This document shows, piece by piece, positions 35,600-48,560 of a DNA stretch of 64,000 bases. Each line of letters begins with the position of its first letter. The first letter of the stretch is position 1. Below the pieces are notes generated by a model. The model was not told where the DNA came from, ran no database searches, and saw only the letters and a program-made list of their open reading frames with translations. Position numbers and translations under genes: made by a program. Where the stretch lies: the NCBI GenBank assembly GCA_030549495.1, contig JAUIRK010000097.1, positions 1,149,001-1,213,000 of the forward strand. The letters are read 5' to 3'. Origin of the DNA: Nectonema munidae (taxonomy: Eukaryota > Nematomorpha > Nectonematoida > Nectonematidae).

Positions 35600-38500
35600 T
35601 GTGTTATGAAGATTGTTATTTTTAAAAGAATAATAACTGTAAACAAGTATAAATCTCAATTCCTCGCTATTACCTCTAACAAATTTGATTCAATGGCTTT
35701 ACGTGGCAAAAATTTATGAGTCCCAGGCGCAGCAGTGTCCCCGAGAAAACTTTTTGAGAAACACTGCTACATGCTATGAAATATCATTTCCCAAGATAGA
35801 CTACTCTCCTCGTAAAAATATGACATACGTGTCGTACTTTTCACGTGTGAACCCTTCTTTTATACTGGATATGCATTTGTACCACTATCTGAAAGAGGAC
35901 AGATATCCTTAGTGTCTTTCAAACATTCTAGTTGAGCTCTTCTAAGCTAAAATTATAGGGAACTTATTCAATAATTATCGAGTTTTATTTTACAGAAACA
36001 ATTAGCTTATATGAATTGTTTTTTACAGAGCAAGAAATATTTAGATCGAGATTCTATTCATTCTGAAGAAAGGTTAAAGGATTTTGTTTTAATGTCACAA
36101 TTACAAGACGAGAGTAGAAATGGTTAAAAAAATCGGCCGAACAAAATTTGGAGAATTCAGACTTAGAAATAAATTCGCGGGAATTTGATCTCTCAAGTGC
36201 ATGTTTTTATAGTGTTTGTTTTATCTTGCTGAAAATATCCTTCTATTTCATCCCATGTTTAAGGATTTATACCGTACAAGTAGAATTATATGTTGACGAT
36301 CTTTCGGGTATATATTTATTCACTTTTCGTGTTGAATACAATTCAGTGAATTTGACGCGTATTATGTTTTCTTTTAGATATTTTAATGATGCCAGGCTAT
36401 GTAAACAAACTTAAATTTTTTGCATCAAAGAGCGCGTTTACCATTTGTGCTATTAACTTCTCTTTTATCATTTACCATGTGTGTCAATTGGCATCTGTAA
36501 TTTACATGATTAAAAGTTAAACTTCAAAAAATTTCTTTTCTGGGCATCCTGAAAAATCAAACCGTACTCAATTCAAATAATATGGAGGTCCCATTAACAT
36601 CTCTCTTATGGGCCAAATCCATAATGCAACGCCTGTGCTTCTTCAATCGCAAAGGCACTTAAGCAGCAGAAATCCTATCATCAAACTTCAAAAACGTTTA
36701 TGATTGAAACCTTGATCGTGTTCATACTGTCGTTGTAAAATAAAATCCTTGCATCTATCAACGAGACTGGTCTTTCTAATGCAAATACTTTTATTTTTCA
36801 ATCTTAAAATACAAATACCGTAAACTTGCTCAAACTAATCCAACAAAAAAAAAGTTGAAATAGAAAAGTGTACCAGAGTGTTTGCTGTACTCATAATCCG
36901 TAATTCAAGGATACAAATTAGAATACTCATGAAATTATGCGAAAAATAAATATCAACAGATATTTTTTTACAAGTTTAAACTTCACATCAATTATATGAA
37001 AAAAATTAACTTAAAAGTATGCGTGCGTACATATCGTTCCAAGTGAGAAAACTTTGTTGAATTGTCACAATAAAATAAAATTGATTTTTATTGATAATGA
37101 ATAGGACGATGTATCAATAAAAGTAAACAGCATTTCAGAATGTTTTTCAAACAATTTTCTACACCTTTTTTTCAATGTCTCAGTAAGATTGGAGTTCAAA
37201 AAAAGTAAGTACTTTTGTTCGGCATTCAAAAAATATAAATAATTTAATTCCTGAATCTAAACATTAATTTGTTTTTGAATAAATGCAGACCTTTTTGATG
37301 CACTCATAGCAGCAGGGTGTCAAAGAAGTAGAAATATACGGGGCCACACAAGAAAAAACACCAGGCAAATGCAGTGCTCTGGAAACAGCACTTGAAACAT
37401 TTTTGCCCCGCAATTTAACTACCTGTGGAGGAGGGAGGAGTGTGTGTTCCTTTTCCTTGAAATCTGCACTGAAGTGTACAGAGGGGGAGGAGGTTCCGAA
37501 AATGGCCAATTTTATGCGTACGAACTTTATGCATTGACCCTTATATATTTTTTATTTGAAATAAACGTGGGACAAAGAACCTTAATTTTTTGTCTTGGGT
37601 TATTCTCTAAGATCTACTCTTGAATTATGATCATTTTGATTAGAAAATAGTATATCTATGGCTCTTTATGAACAATTATGGTCCCAGATAAAGCTCCGTT
37701 AGTTAGTAAGCTAGTTAGATAAATTAATTACTGTTAGGCAACTGATTGTTTAGTTTACTATATATATTAATTTTTAACCAAACTTTTTTCAGATTGAACA
37801 AAACCCCAAATCTTTATAGTAACCTTGTTCTTCATGACCCTTTGAAGACCGGTCTCCCAAGAAATGAGAATCGTTGTCTTTGAGGGTATAAAATTCGGTT
37901 GAAAACAAGCAGGCGATTAGTTTTGAAAATTCTGGTCCTCAAAGGGATAAGCTTCCAATGAGTAGTTCCCATCCTTTCGGATATCGTGGTCCTGCCTGGA
38001 ATGCTGAGTTCAGGATCTACCTGGACTTTCCATCGCCCAATGCTGGCCCTCGTTACTGCATAACTATATTATTTTACAAGAGTATACATTTCAAATATAT
38101 AAATACAGCTGAGTGAAAAGATACAATCCTAACGCGAACGCTCCCAAATTGGGAAACAATCTTAATGTCTTGTGATAGCTTGATTACTGACAAGGTTATC
38201 ATCGGGTTATCACACTACTTAGCCGTAAAAACGTCTGAATTCTTCAGAGAAAAAAAAACTAGGATAAAAAAATCAGCACAACGGAATGTAGCTTATTTTT
38301 AAATAAAATGATATAAAAGGGATATGCTAAAAAAATACGGAAGTTAATAGGCATGCAATACGTTATATTTAATACATGTTATAAAGGTTGAGAAAGGTAT
38401 AGACAAATTTAGGGCATGCTTAGACAAATTTATGGCATGCTACGTTAGGAACAAACTACGCTTGGAATTTGACTCCTTCCTATATACATGATATGCTTAT

Positions 38501-39350
38501 GAATATGTTACCCTTAGAATATATGAGTAGTCTCATTCATTCAGCTTATATATATATATATATATCTTGCATTTAACCGTCTATTCAAAAATTGAGTGAC
38601 TCAATCCCTTGAATAGGCATGCAAAGTTGTGACAGTATTAACATCCAAGTGTGAGTGTACATTTTGCCTACGCCAGCATTTGATGATGACCTCAACTTAG
38701 CGTATTCTTGTGTGCTAGGTATATAATTATTTGATGCGATTTCCAAACTGGCATGCCCAGACGAATGCCAAGAAATGCGCCAAAAAGGACACACAAATAT
38801 AATTACTGGATAAATTTGATGTATTCTTGATGTCTTCAAAAAGTATGCTAAAAACAAAGAGAATAGCAAGAGAATGAGATAAATTTATTCAAAGAAAATA
38901 TACAAAATACTTCTTAGGAGGGAGTAGTACACCTTTATTGTTTCATTCATCAAAGAAAAGGGAGGTGCAAAAATCATATTCCTTTCAGGATCTATTTCAA
39001 CAATTAAACTATATTAATTTATAGGATCACAATTAAACAAACTGATTTAGTCTTGATTTTGTGTCTCCAGTACAGACTGTCTTTTTCATCACCAAGTTTA
39101 AGTCTTAATCTTTTCATATCATTCTTAATATTTTTCATCCAGGTAATTTTAGATCTACCTTTCTCTCTTCTATTGAAACTTAATTGCAAGGTTTACTTGT
39201 CTGGATCTTGGCGTTTTTATAACTGATAAAAAATTTCTATCTTTTAGGACTGTCCATTACCTTTCCTATCTCTATAATGATCGAATGTAAAAATAAAATT
39301 TTTCTTAACATTATAGGAATAAATGTGTGTCTACTTTTAAAGCACTACAA
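35600..39350. other. No gene recognised
   Basis: AT-rich with some less AT-rich patches. At 36575-36730 a broken plus-strand frame (AKSIMQRLCFFNRKGT, AAEILSSNFKNVYD, NLDRVHTVV) looks like the helix-turn-helix start of a Tc1/mariner-like transposase, but only weakly. 37290-37500 and 37800-38050 are GC-richer with no match I know. A 21-bp motif (TAGACAAATTTA.GGCATGCT) is repeated twice at 38401-38442, and a (TA)n run lies near 38550-38566. Confidence 0.35.
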
Positions 39351-39355
39351 ATCTT

Positions 39356-42300
39356 ATGCTAATTTTTGGCTACGGGTCACTGATTTGGAAGCCAAATTTT
39401 CCTTATGAAAAGCGCATAGTTGGCTACGTCAGGTACTACATCCGAAGATTTTGGCAAGGTAGCAATGATCATCGTGGAACGGAAGATCAAGTGAGATTCT
39501 TTTTTCTTTTTACATTCACTCAAATCTATTTCAAAAATCTTCTCAATGCATTAATTAATTATTATTATTCGAAAGCGATGTTAATCTTTAACTTATAGCT
39601 GAGGAACACTTTAGGTTTATACCCAAAACAAGCACACGATTTTGGAATTTCATAATAATTCCAATCAAAAAATATGTTGTCTGCGTTTCTTTAAAGAAGC
39701 ATTGGGCTTTAATGGTTTAAACAACATTCATTTAAAGTAAAATAAAATACCTTCTTTAACCAGTTTTAGAATATAAATGCTTTACGTTATATATCGTTAC
39801 GTAACTGTACACTCGTATGTAGTGGTATATCCAGCAAATTTATCCATTGGCAACAAACTGTATAAAAATTTTGTTAGAAATATAAAGAATTGGGCACTAA
39901 CATACCTAGACTTTTTAATATGCATTGAGTGAAGAGGCTTCGCTTTGTATTGTTTCACCTGGAAAGAAAAGAGAAGACAACGAGCGAAGAAAGGCTCACA
40001 CTTTGTGGAAAGAAGTCGAAAAGGATTTTAAGACCGGAAAAAAGCTTGTTCTAATTTGTAAGATTTGAACCATGATATTATGAATTTATTTAAAATTGAG
40101 TTATTGGAAAAAAATTATTAATTTGATATTTCAAGCCTTACTTTCTCGTTTGGTTCATAATTCCAAGGCCATCAGCGTTTGGAACATCAAAAATGAAGAA
40201 AGGCCACTATTTCCGAGCTACCATTTTTTCACTCATCTTTATCAAACTCTTTTTCGTATAGCGAATTTTTTATTCCTCTAGTAAAAATGTGTAAAAAAAA
40301 ATTTTTTATAAAATTTATTAGAAGAGATAGATACATAGTATAATTCCATTTATGATTTGTTCCTACATTTTTTATGGATTACCCTAAAAAATTCAGCACA
40401 ACAGTATTTGTTTACTTTCAAAAGTATTTTTGATTCTTCGCTATCCTTAAAAATTTTACAATTAACTGTATGCACTTTTACTTATAATATATTTTCTGCC
40501 TCTAGTTTCATCTTTATTATTTGTTTTGTAGCCAGGAAGAGTTGTTACGTTGATAAAAACAGAGTGTGCAAATGTAAGATTAATTTTTCTTAATTTTTTT
40601 TATCAGGCATTGATTTTCAAAAATAATTCGTGGCTTTTCTTTTTGAATGAATTTTTATACAACTAGAGCAGAAAATTTTTATTTTGTAAATCACTGGTGA
40701 CCCATTGTGTGTGTCTAAAAGGGTTAGGAAGAGGTGCACGTGCTTTCATGCTAGTATGATTAAAGTTAACAAAATAAAATTCGCTAATATTAATATGTTA
40801 TAAAATACGTGGAGGTTAACAATGTCACTTTTCCATTATCCCATGCACTAACTCTGTTATGTTCATCAAAAATTCTCTCAAACGCAGCGAAGTTTGTCTA
40901 AAACTTTTGTAACTAGTAAATGATTAAAGAACTGTATTCAAATAAGCAAGGCTGGCGCTAGCAATCGCGGGCCCAATTAGAACTTCGATAATGGGTCAAA
41001 CAATAAAACTAATCAATGTTTGTTTAATATATAAAAATAAATAATGCTTGCAATAAAAAAACTTATAGCTCCACAAACACTTTTATTTTTATATTAAAAA
41101 GGCAAATTAAGCAATTACATATAATCTTAGAAGACTTTTCTAGCTTTTTTATTAGCAAAATCTTTCAAAATATCTTCAAAGTCAATATAGCTTTAGCAAT
41201 TTCGCTTTCTATAGAAAGCATTGCCAAACTGTTGAGTCTTTCTTGTGAAATCGTAGATCTCAAGTATGTTTTAATTAATTTCAGTTTTGAAAAGCTTCTT
41301 TCTCTTGATGCAACAGTTATTGGGATCATTAAATATATTCCCACGGCGATGAAAACATTAGGAAATGTTGTAAATCTATTGTTTTGTATCAAGTATTCAA
41401 ATAGAACACAAAGCTTGATTCTAGATTGAAAAAAAGCTTTCAGAGTTTCGAATTCTTCAGCCAACATATACCCATCAACTTCTTTGTTTTTTTAGTTACT
41501 GCCTTTCCTTTCAGTGTCTTGTTTTATTGAAGTAATTGTTAAAGCTGCTTCTAGTTTCAATGTGTATTCTCTCTTTTCCGCTTTAGGTATACTTTGGAAA
41601 TAATTTATAAATCCAAACAATTTTATATGATCTTTAAATTGTTCAAATCTATTCTCTAATGACTGAATAGCTTGATCTAAAACTAAGTTGAAGAACTGAA
41701 CTCTGTATGAATTTTTAGCATCATATATGGGTTGATCATTTGATTAATGTAAAAACATTTTCTTCCTTCTACGTATTTTGTTTTCATGAAATTTTCTAGA
41801 TTCGGATGGTAAATCAACAGATTCAGCCATTTCATTTGCATATCAGAACATCATTAAAACCCTTCTCTCTAAAATCTTTTAACCAGGACAAGAGTTTTCC
41901 AAATGACTCCATACCTTCATTGATATCTTTTGCCTTACATTGTAGTTCTTTTCTTACATAGTTAACTTTGAAAAGTATTTCATCTTCATGCCAAAATATC
42001 AGTGAAACAAGAATTTTGTAGTCTTTCAGCCTATTGGCTAAATTTTCAGCTTCAAATTTTACCATCGGCACATTTGTTGTTTCTGATACTACAAGAGCAT
42101 CATATACTTCTCCAATTTGATAACGAATAGCTTTAACACTAACAATGCGACACTCCCACCTTGTGATGCTCAGTGGTTTTACTGATGATAACCCAGTTAC
42201 ATATTTTTTGAAAACAGCCCACTATTTAGTTGATGCTGAGAACAATGTGTAGATAGCTTGCAAGATGCCAAAGAATGTTATAGCATCTGGACGACACTTG

Positions 42301-45239
42301 GCTACATCTCCAAGTAATAGGTTATAATTGTGGCATGCACACGCACAGGGTACAAAAAAGGCCGTAGAATTTTCTTTCAATAGTCGCGCTTGTACTCCAG
42401 ATGTGTGACCTTTCATGTTACTACCATTGTCATAGCTTTGGCCTCGAATATCCTGCACTTCTAAACTCATTTCTTTAAATTTGTTCAATAGCGTTTTATA
42501 TAAATCTTCTCCTTCGTACTTGTATAAACTTTAAGAAATGTTCATGAACACCGGGAAGAGTCAAGTTACCATCAGAGACATACCTGATAATTAAAGACAT
42601 TTGTTCTTGATGACTTATATGGGAAGTGCAGTCCAAAATAATCGCATAATATTTAGCTGCTTTTACACGTTTCAGTATCTCATTCAAAGTGGCTGTAGCC
42701 ATGATATCTAAAAGTTTATTCTGAGTATCTTTTGCCAAATAGTGATTATGAATTTTATGTGTTTTAATTTTTTGCAAATGTATATCAAGAACAGTATCAA
42801 ACTTTCCAACTAACTCTACAAGACCTAAAAAGTTTCCATTGTGCACACTCTCATTACGAACATTTTCATTTGTTCCTCTAAATGCTAAATTGTTTTCAGC
42901 AAGAAATTGCACTATAGCTACTAACCTTTTAAATACTTGCTGCCAGCGTTTTGAGTGCTCGTTGACAATGTTTTCTTGCTCTTTATCAATTGTCTGTTCA
43001 CTAAAAATTATTTGGTGTAACTCCCAGTAATTACATGTAGCTTCCATATGATGCTTTGATTTTTCATGCTCACATAATCGTGTGTGAACATTAGACCAAT
43101 CATTAAACCCGATTGTTTGATAAGGCACTGGTTGCCTTCTTCATAAAAAGTTTGCAATAAATTCTATCGGCAGACTTAGAATATATAATCCAAGGTCTTT
43201 CAACACACTCACCATTCAGAAGTTTTCTCTTACAATGAAACTTTGAAAAACGCAATCCCTTTCCATTTCTTGGAAAGCTGTTCTCAGAAATTTTACTGGG
43301 ACCTTTCATTGCTAAATAATCTTTTACTTTATTATTCATATCAGTTGGCCAAACTTGCTGGGTCATCGTTTTTATTATTTACAGCTGTACTTATGGATGA
43401 TACATAATTGCATGATTTTTGAGCTTGATTTTTGTTTATTGTTGAGATTTCTGTTTCGGAACTTTCGTGTGATGAATTATGATTGTTTTCATTTTCACGT
43501 GCATCTGAGTCATTCTTTTCTTTTTCGTTATTTATGTCATGGTTGCGTTGATCAATTGTCATTGGACACACGACTATATCATATTTCTTTGAATTACTGT
43601 TATTTTTTCATCTTCAATCTTTGGATGCTTTAAAGATGGAGTAAAAAGAAATCTATTGATTGCTCCCCAATGTTTTCATTTTCAGCTTCTTTCGCTTTTG
43701 CCAATGCTCTTTTCTGGTCACAACTTAGATACTTGCGCTTCTTATTTCCCATAATCAAGTGGGAAATAAAATATTTGCATAAAATACTTATACTTGCATT
43801 GATCAATGCTTTAATAAGGCAGAACAACAGAACAATCTAAATATAAAGCAGAACTTCCATTTAAAACTTGGATATAGAGAAAAAAAATTTCCACAAACTA
43901 AGAGTACCGAAATATAAAAATCAATTCAGTAATGAAATCTCATATTTAAAGACAAGCGAAACAAAAAATTCATGAAATTCACAAAATATATATATAACAA
44001 AATGCATTTCACAAAATTTAGCTAGATTTACTATTCAAATAAAATATGAATATCCATATTAAAAAGTATTTAAGTTTGAAAATATGGCTAGGTAAAATAT
44101 CTAATACATAAAATTCAAAAATGTAACTCATACTAAGTTTGATTTTTTCGGATTAAATAGATAAATATAAATTTGACTTACTAGAAAATATTAATTAATA
44201 AGAATTCAAATTATTTCAGTTAAAATGCTCGTAATTTTTTATAAAAACGACCTATTTTTTTAGATTTCAGGTTGATTTAAAGATATCACAGTTTAGAGAG
44301 ATCCCAGCACCCTACCATTCATAGCTTAAACTAGTGTAAAAATGTTCAATAAGATAGCAAGTTACACTAATTTGAGCCCAAATATAATTTAATAAAAATA
44401 GCTTGGAACACTTAAATTTATTACTCAAATAACAGTTTTTACCATTTATAACAGGAAAAGCACACATTCGCGGGGCCCAGTTACATAAAACCAGCTCTGC
44501 AAATAAGTGTGTAAATAAGAAAATAAAAAAACCAACTGGAATATTGTAGCAATTCTTGCCAAATTCTAACGTATTCTCAGTATAAGAGGACTTCATAGTG
44601 AATAAATTGAATTATTTAGTACCGACTTAGGCGAAAATTTACTCCCCAGCGATTTTATAACATTTTTTCTGAATATCCTATAAATGGAATGGGATGCTTA
44701 TCTAGAGTATTACTCGTACGCAAAATTAAACTAAATTTCATTAAACTATACAATAATAATATTGTAAAAAATCCCCTCTAAATCCGTAACTGTGTACATC
44801 ATCCCTGTGATGGAGTAAAATGACATTCTGAGCGCAAGTGAAGTAAATACAAATGCTGTACTTTTAGGACGTGGTTTGGGGTGTTGTCTATGAAGTAGAC
44901 AGTAAGGAAAGAGAATCCGTTCTATCATATCTTAACATGCGCGAGAAAAATGGATACGAACTGGTAACGATGACTTTCATTGAAGAGGGCACAAGTCAAG
45001 AGTTTTGCGTGCAGACGTACGTAGCTAACAACACGAACACACATTTTTTGGGGCCTGCACCGAAGGAAGAGATAGCTAAGACGATTTTGCGCGCTGAAGG
45101 CAACAGTGGCAAGAACATTGACTACTTGTACATGCTTTACAATGCATTGATCAACCTTAGCAATGAAGTCAAGGTGGAGCAGCACATCAGTGAGTTGATG
45201 CACGAAGTTTCGCTTCTTTTGGCGCCTAAACAAGCCTGA
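39356..45239 (+). CDS. CHAC2: ChaC2-type gamma-glutamylcyclotransferase, three exons, intact
   Basis: Exons 39356-39490, 40532-40573 and 44868-45239 join in phase 0 to give 182 residues (human CHAC2 has 184). The family degrades cytosolic glutathione to 5-oxoproline and Cys-Gly. The N-terminal substrate loop reads IFGYGSLIW (residues 3-11), followed by [12 protein letters not shown]. The 42-bp middle exon supplies [14 protein letters not shown] and the third begins [10 protein letters not shown]. The catalytic glutamate is Glu85 in MREKNGY. YLGPAP appears as FLGPAP, then YLYMLYNAL. All splice sites are GT..AG. The second intron is 4.3 kb because it holds a hAT transposon. The gene converges with sedoheptulokinase, whose stop codon begins 147 bp downstream. 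Confidence rests on the whole-length match. Confidence 0.95.
39930..40057 (+). other. Exon-like open frame inside ChaC2 intron 1, unassigned
   Basis: 42 codons ([20 protein letters not shown], then [19 protein letters not shown]) end at an excellent donor (GTAAGA). Its 128-nt length would break the ChaC2 frame, and ChaC2 is complete without it. It may be an alternative exon or a piece of another gene; I recognise no family. Confidence 0.2.
40947..44499 (-). mobile_element. hAT transposon (ZMYM1/TTF-finger type), near full length with target duplication
   Basis: 3553 bp bounded by a perfect 8-bp direct repeat, CAAATAAG (40939-40946 and 44500-44507). The ends form a short imperfect inverted repeat: CAAGGCTGG at left and CAGAGCTGG reading in from the right, each followed by a GC-rich subterminal block with GGGCCC. 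The minus-strand transposase runs from about 43752 to 41110: start [23 protein letters not shown]-type finger with [17 protein letters not shown], catalytic [40 protein letters not shown] with [14 protein letters not shown], and the dimerisation block [20 protein letters not shown]. About six frame breaks or stops separate these, so it is inactive. It lies antisense in ChaC2 intron 2. Confidence 0.95.
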
Positions 45240-45361
45240 GAGACCGTTGACGGAAAAAAACAAAGACACATTATTTTATTTTAACAATATCCTGTTTTCC
45301 TTTAAAAAGATTATTTACTGCTGTTACCTCATTTGATCTCATTTATATGTTTATATATCAA

Positions 45362-45367
45362 TATAAA
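45362..45367 (+). promoter_or_regulatory. Possible variant poly(A) signal of ChaC2
   Basis: TATAAA, a known variant, lies 122 bp after the ChaC2 stop. No canonical AATAAA precedes it. Confidence 0.35.
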
Positions 45368-45369
45368 GT

Positions 45370-45375
45370 TTTATT
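45370..45375 (-). promoter_or_regulatory. Poly(A) signal of sedoheptulokinase
   Basis: AATAAA on the minus strand lies 10 bp beyond the stop codon of the kinase, and only a few bases from the candidate ChaC2 signal on the other strand. Confidence 0.6.
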
Positions 45376-45385
45376 TTTGATTAAA

Positions 45386-46849
45386 TTAAAATTTTACTTT
45401 TTCAAAATCTAATTTAGAATCATTTTGATTTAAATAATATGCGTATAACGCTGAACCATAAGAAGCATCTGCATCAATTTCACATAGTTCAAAAGGAAGA
45501 TTAAAGGTGTGAGATGTCAAAAATTGCAAAATGGGGTTTCTTTTCATAGCAGAACCAGTTCCAATCAGCCTCATGTATTTTTGGTTTGTTTTAAAGGATA
45601 TATCTTTTAAATTTTGTACAATACCATAGCAAAGTTTAACAAATATCTCTTTTGCAGATACGTGTCTATTTTTTATATTCAAAATCGAGCCAAATGTAGA
45701 AGGTGATAGGCGTTCACCAAAAATATTTGTTTGAATTATAAAATCTTTCTTTTCGATGATCTTTAATATTTGTTGATGGTCAGAAGGCATTGAAACTAAA
45801 TTTTTCCATATCTCACTTTTAGACACACTATTAGACGTGTTTAATTCATTCATCCAGAGGTGAAATGAGTTGACAAAGTGTTCAAGAACATTCCCGCCAT
45901 TTAAAGAAGCAATTTCTGCTAAATATAGGTCATTAATAAACGGAACATATTCTACTTCCTTCAATTCATTACGATACTTTGTCAACGAGTCTTTATCTAT
46001 TTCAAACGTTTGTGGCATCAGATTTACCAGTTGTGCCGATGTTCCGATATTAATGATGGAGGTTTCGGGATCTTTGATTAAAATCGGAAGCATCGAACAA
46101 GCTAAATCACCATTAGCAACGTAAATCTTGGTGCCTTTAGAAAAGCCGTTCCAACATATACGCATTTCACCAACAATAGTTCCAGAACTTGCAATTTTAG
46201 GAAGAATATTCACAGGAAAACCATGCTTGGCTAAAATATCTTTATTCCACGTTGAACTCACTGTGTCAAAAAAGCCCCAACTCGCAGCATTTTGCGGAGA
46301 CATATAATTAATTGACGGAAATCCACATAGATAATGTACTATAAAATCTTGTATCATTCCACAGAACTCAAAATTGAAATTGAGACGACTTTTTATCATC
46401 CAAAAAATACTTGCACACCCATAACCAGAGAAAACATTTAAATGAGAATCTGGCGAAGGCAATTTCTGCAAAAATGTTGCATCGCATCTTTGGTCTTGCC
46501 AGGATATCAAATTTGTAGTGCAGCTTTTTATGATCGGAGATGCAGGAAATTGGTGAATGTCAAATGCATTCCATAACACACAACCATGCATTTGTCCACT
46601 GACTGAAATAGCTCTTACTTTGCTTTTCAGCTGCGTAGATATGAGGGATACGCACTCTTCTATCGATTCATAAATTCTGTAAGGGCATTGCTCATGTTTC
46701 GCCTCACATGATGCTGTGTCCTGCGATTCAGCATTGTGGGCTTTACATGAAGTATGTAGTATTGAAGCATCTTTTGCCGTTAACACCGTTACTTTTGTTG
46801 TAGTACTTCCGATATCAAGGCCGAGATAACAATTTTCGTTATCATCCAT
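45386..46849 (-). CDS. SHPK: Sedoheptulokinase (FGGY kinase), single exon, intact
   Basis: 487 residues (human SHPK 478). This cytosolic enzyme phosphorylates sedoheptulose to sedoheptulose 7-phosphate, which enters the pentose phosphate pathway. The N-terminal phosphate loop is LGLDIGSTTTKV (residues 9-20). SHPK-type blocks follow: ISVSGQMHG (81-89), SWQDQRCD (116-123), GYGCASIFWMIK (142-153), MSPQNAASWGFFDT (183-196), a likely catalytic Asp248 in ANGDLACS, NIGTSAQL (267-274), ASLNGGNVL (314-322) and the second ATP-binding GTGSAMKRNP (430-439). The blocks match SHPK better than xylulokinase or glycerol kinase. The frame is uninterrupted, unlike the spliced serpin and ChaC2 nearby, so intron loss or retroposition is possible; no poly(A) tract or target duplication was seen. 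It is tail to tail with ChaC2. Confidence 0.93.
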   Translation of the reverse strand: MDDNENCYLGLDIGSTTTKVTVLTAKDASILHTSCKAHNAESQDTASCEAKHEQCPYRIYESIEECVSLISTQLKSKVRAISVSGQMHGCVLWNAFDIHQFPASPIIKSCTTNLISWQDQRCDATFLQKLPSPDSHLNVFSGYGCASIFWMIKSRLNFNFEFCGMIQDFIVHYLCGFPSINYMSPQNAASWGFFDTVSSTWNKDILAKHGFPVNILPKIASSGTIVGEMRICWNGFSKGTKIYVANGDLACSMLPILIKDPETSIINIGTSAQLVNLMPQTFEIDKDSLTKYRNELKEVEYVPFINDLYLAEIASLNGGNVLEHFVNSFHLWMNELNTSNSVSKSEIWKNLVSMPSDHQQILKIIEKKDFIIQTNIFGERLSPSTFGSILNIKNRHVSAKEIFVKLCYGIVQNLKDISFKTNQKYMRLIGTGSAMKRNPILQFLTSHTFNLPFELCEIDADASYGSALYAYYLNQNDSKLDFEKVKF

Positions 46850-46899
46850 AACCGAGAAATCGTGTTTTTTTGAATACAGCTAAAATTTAATATCATAGA

Positions 46900-48560
46900 A
46901 AGGTATTAAAATTTGAAAAATAATTGAGTCCAAATGTTTAAAAATTTTAAAATATTAACTGTTTGTATCATATAGATACTAATTTTTAGGTTAATAAATT
47001 TTAAAACACAGTACGCTGAAAAGAATATAAGTTCCTTAGATAATTAGGATTCTTTTCCTTTTACGATTCGTATTCGTCTTCAGGACTAAAATAAAGATAG
47101 AGAAATAAGATATATGGGATAATTTTTTAAATTTAATTCTGAGTAGACGATTTTTGTGATTGTTTAGTATAACAACTTCCACTCAGGCAAGCGATTGTTT
47201 CTTTTCGAACTAACTATTTTATTCAATGGATGCAAAATGAACAAAGTAATGCTCCTCTACCTGATATGAAAGATGTTACTAACTATTCATTGAAATAAGC
47301 AGACAAGGATAAATGTTGAAATAAGTGTGCACAATTTAATTCTAATTCGTTAATTTTATCAAGGGAAATTTGATAGTATAATTACATTTGCTTTCAAATG
47401 TCGCATCAAATAAATATTTCAAACTATTTTAGTTGCTTCCAACATTAAAATAAATGGGACTGTGAAGCCTAGGAGTCTAGTCGAAAGAACGTTAAATATA
47501 ATTATGCACACCAAGCACAACACAATAATGCGATAACTGAACATTTAAAATGACTTTGTTCTACTGAGGCCATGTCAATGCTCAAATTATTTGTTAAACT
47601 ATTATTTATCATAAACTACGGTAAATCATGAACTGTGAATGAAATGATTGTTACGTGTGAAATAAATTATTGTATATAAACTTTCGGTAAATTCTAAAAA
47701 TTATGTCATTATTATCACTACAAAATCGGATTGAATAATGTGAATATCAAATAGTATTGAAAACATAATCTAAGCAAAAACAAAATTGAAACTTCAGATA
47801 GTCAGTTAAAATTCCATGATAAAATTACCTCACTTAATTATTCTTTGGCTTGTGATAAAAAGTAGTATTATAAATTATGATATTCTATATTAATATTGTT
47901 ATCTAGCTAATGTTTGATGAAGAAAAGTTTTTCTGAAGTGCGAGCTTTTCTCAACTGGAAGAAGCGCATATCTCAAAAGTGCACTATAAAAACATATAGT
48001 TTGTAAAGTAAATAAGCATAGCCTATTTGTTTTAGTAATATAAAAATGTTTTCTTAGTGTACAGAGCTCCTTCAAAGAAAACGCAGAGTTACCAACTTTC
48101 GTTGGTAGGATGATTCTGGTCTAGGTAGAAGAATGGAAATAGAAAAATAATGATAGCTAAAAATTATGAGTATATCAATGATTCTTTGCTAACTTCCATT
48201 GAAAAAACGACTTTTATTTTTTTGGTTTTCGAACGAGTAGCCAGGGTATTACATTTCATCATACTACACTTCTTCACAAATTTCATAACAAAACGCGTCG
48301 CTATGAATCTATTTCACTTCATCATCAATAAGGAAAGACTTTCGAAATTTTAGTTTGAATATAAAATATATTAGTTTCTTCACAATATACCTTCATTCTA
48401 AAAACTATCATATTTTATCAATCAAAAGTTGTTTTAAATCAGTTCAAAATTAGATTATCCATAACCAAAAGGTTCCGAAACATATTTTTGTTGTTTCGCG
48501 AATTTTTAATAAAGAGTTTAATTCTTATAAAATACGTTTAGTATAGATTTTTTTGCTTAC
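46900..48560. other. Intergenic, no gene recognised
   Basis: AT-rich sequence upstream of sedoheptulokinase; its promoter should lie here. Only short open frames (for example 48150-48353), none recognised. Confidence 0.5.

Noticed and set aside
38550-38570. (TA)n run as a regulatory feature
   Set aside because: Simple microsatellite in AT-rich DNA without any gene nearby.
45386-46849. Bacterial horizontal transfer of the kinase because it lacks introns
   Set aside because: The residue pattern follows animal sedoheptulokinase, base composition matches the surroundings, and there are no bacterial neighbours.
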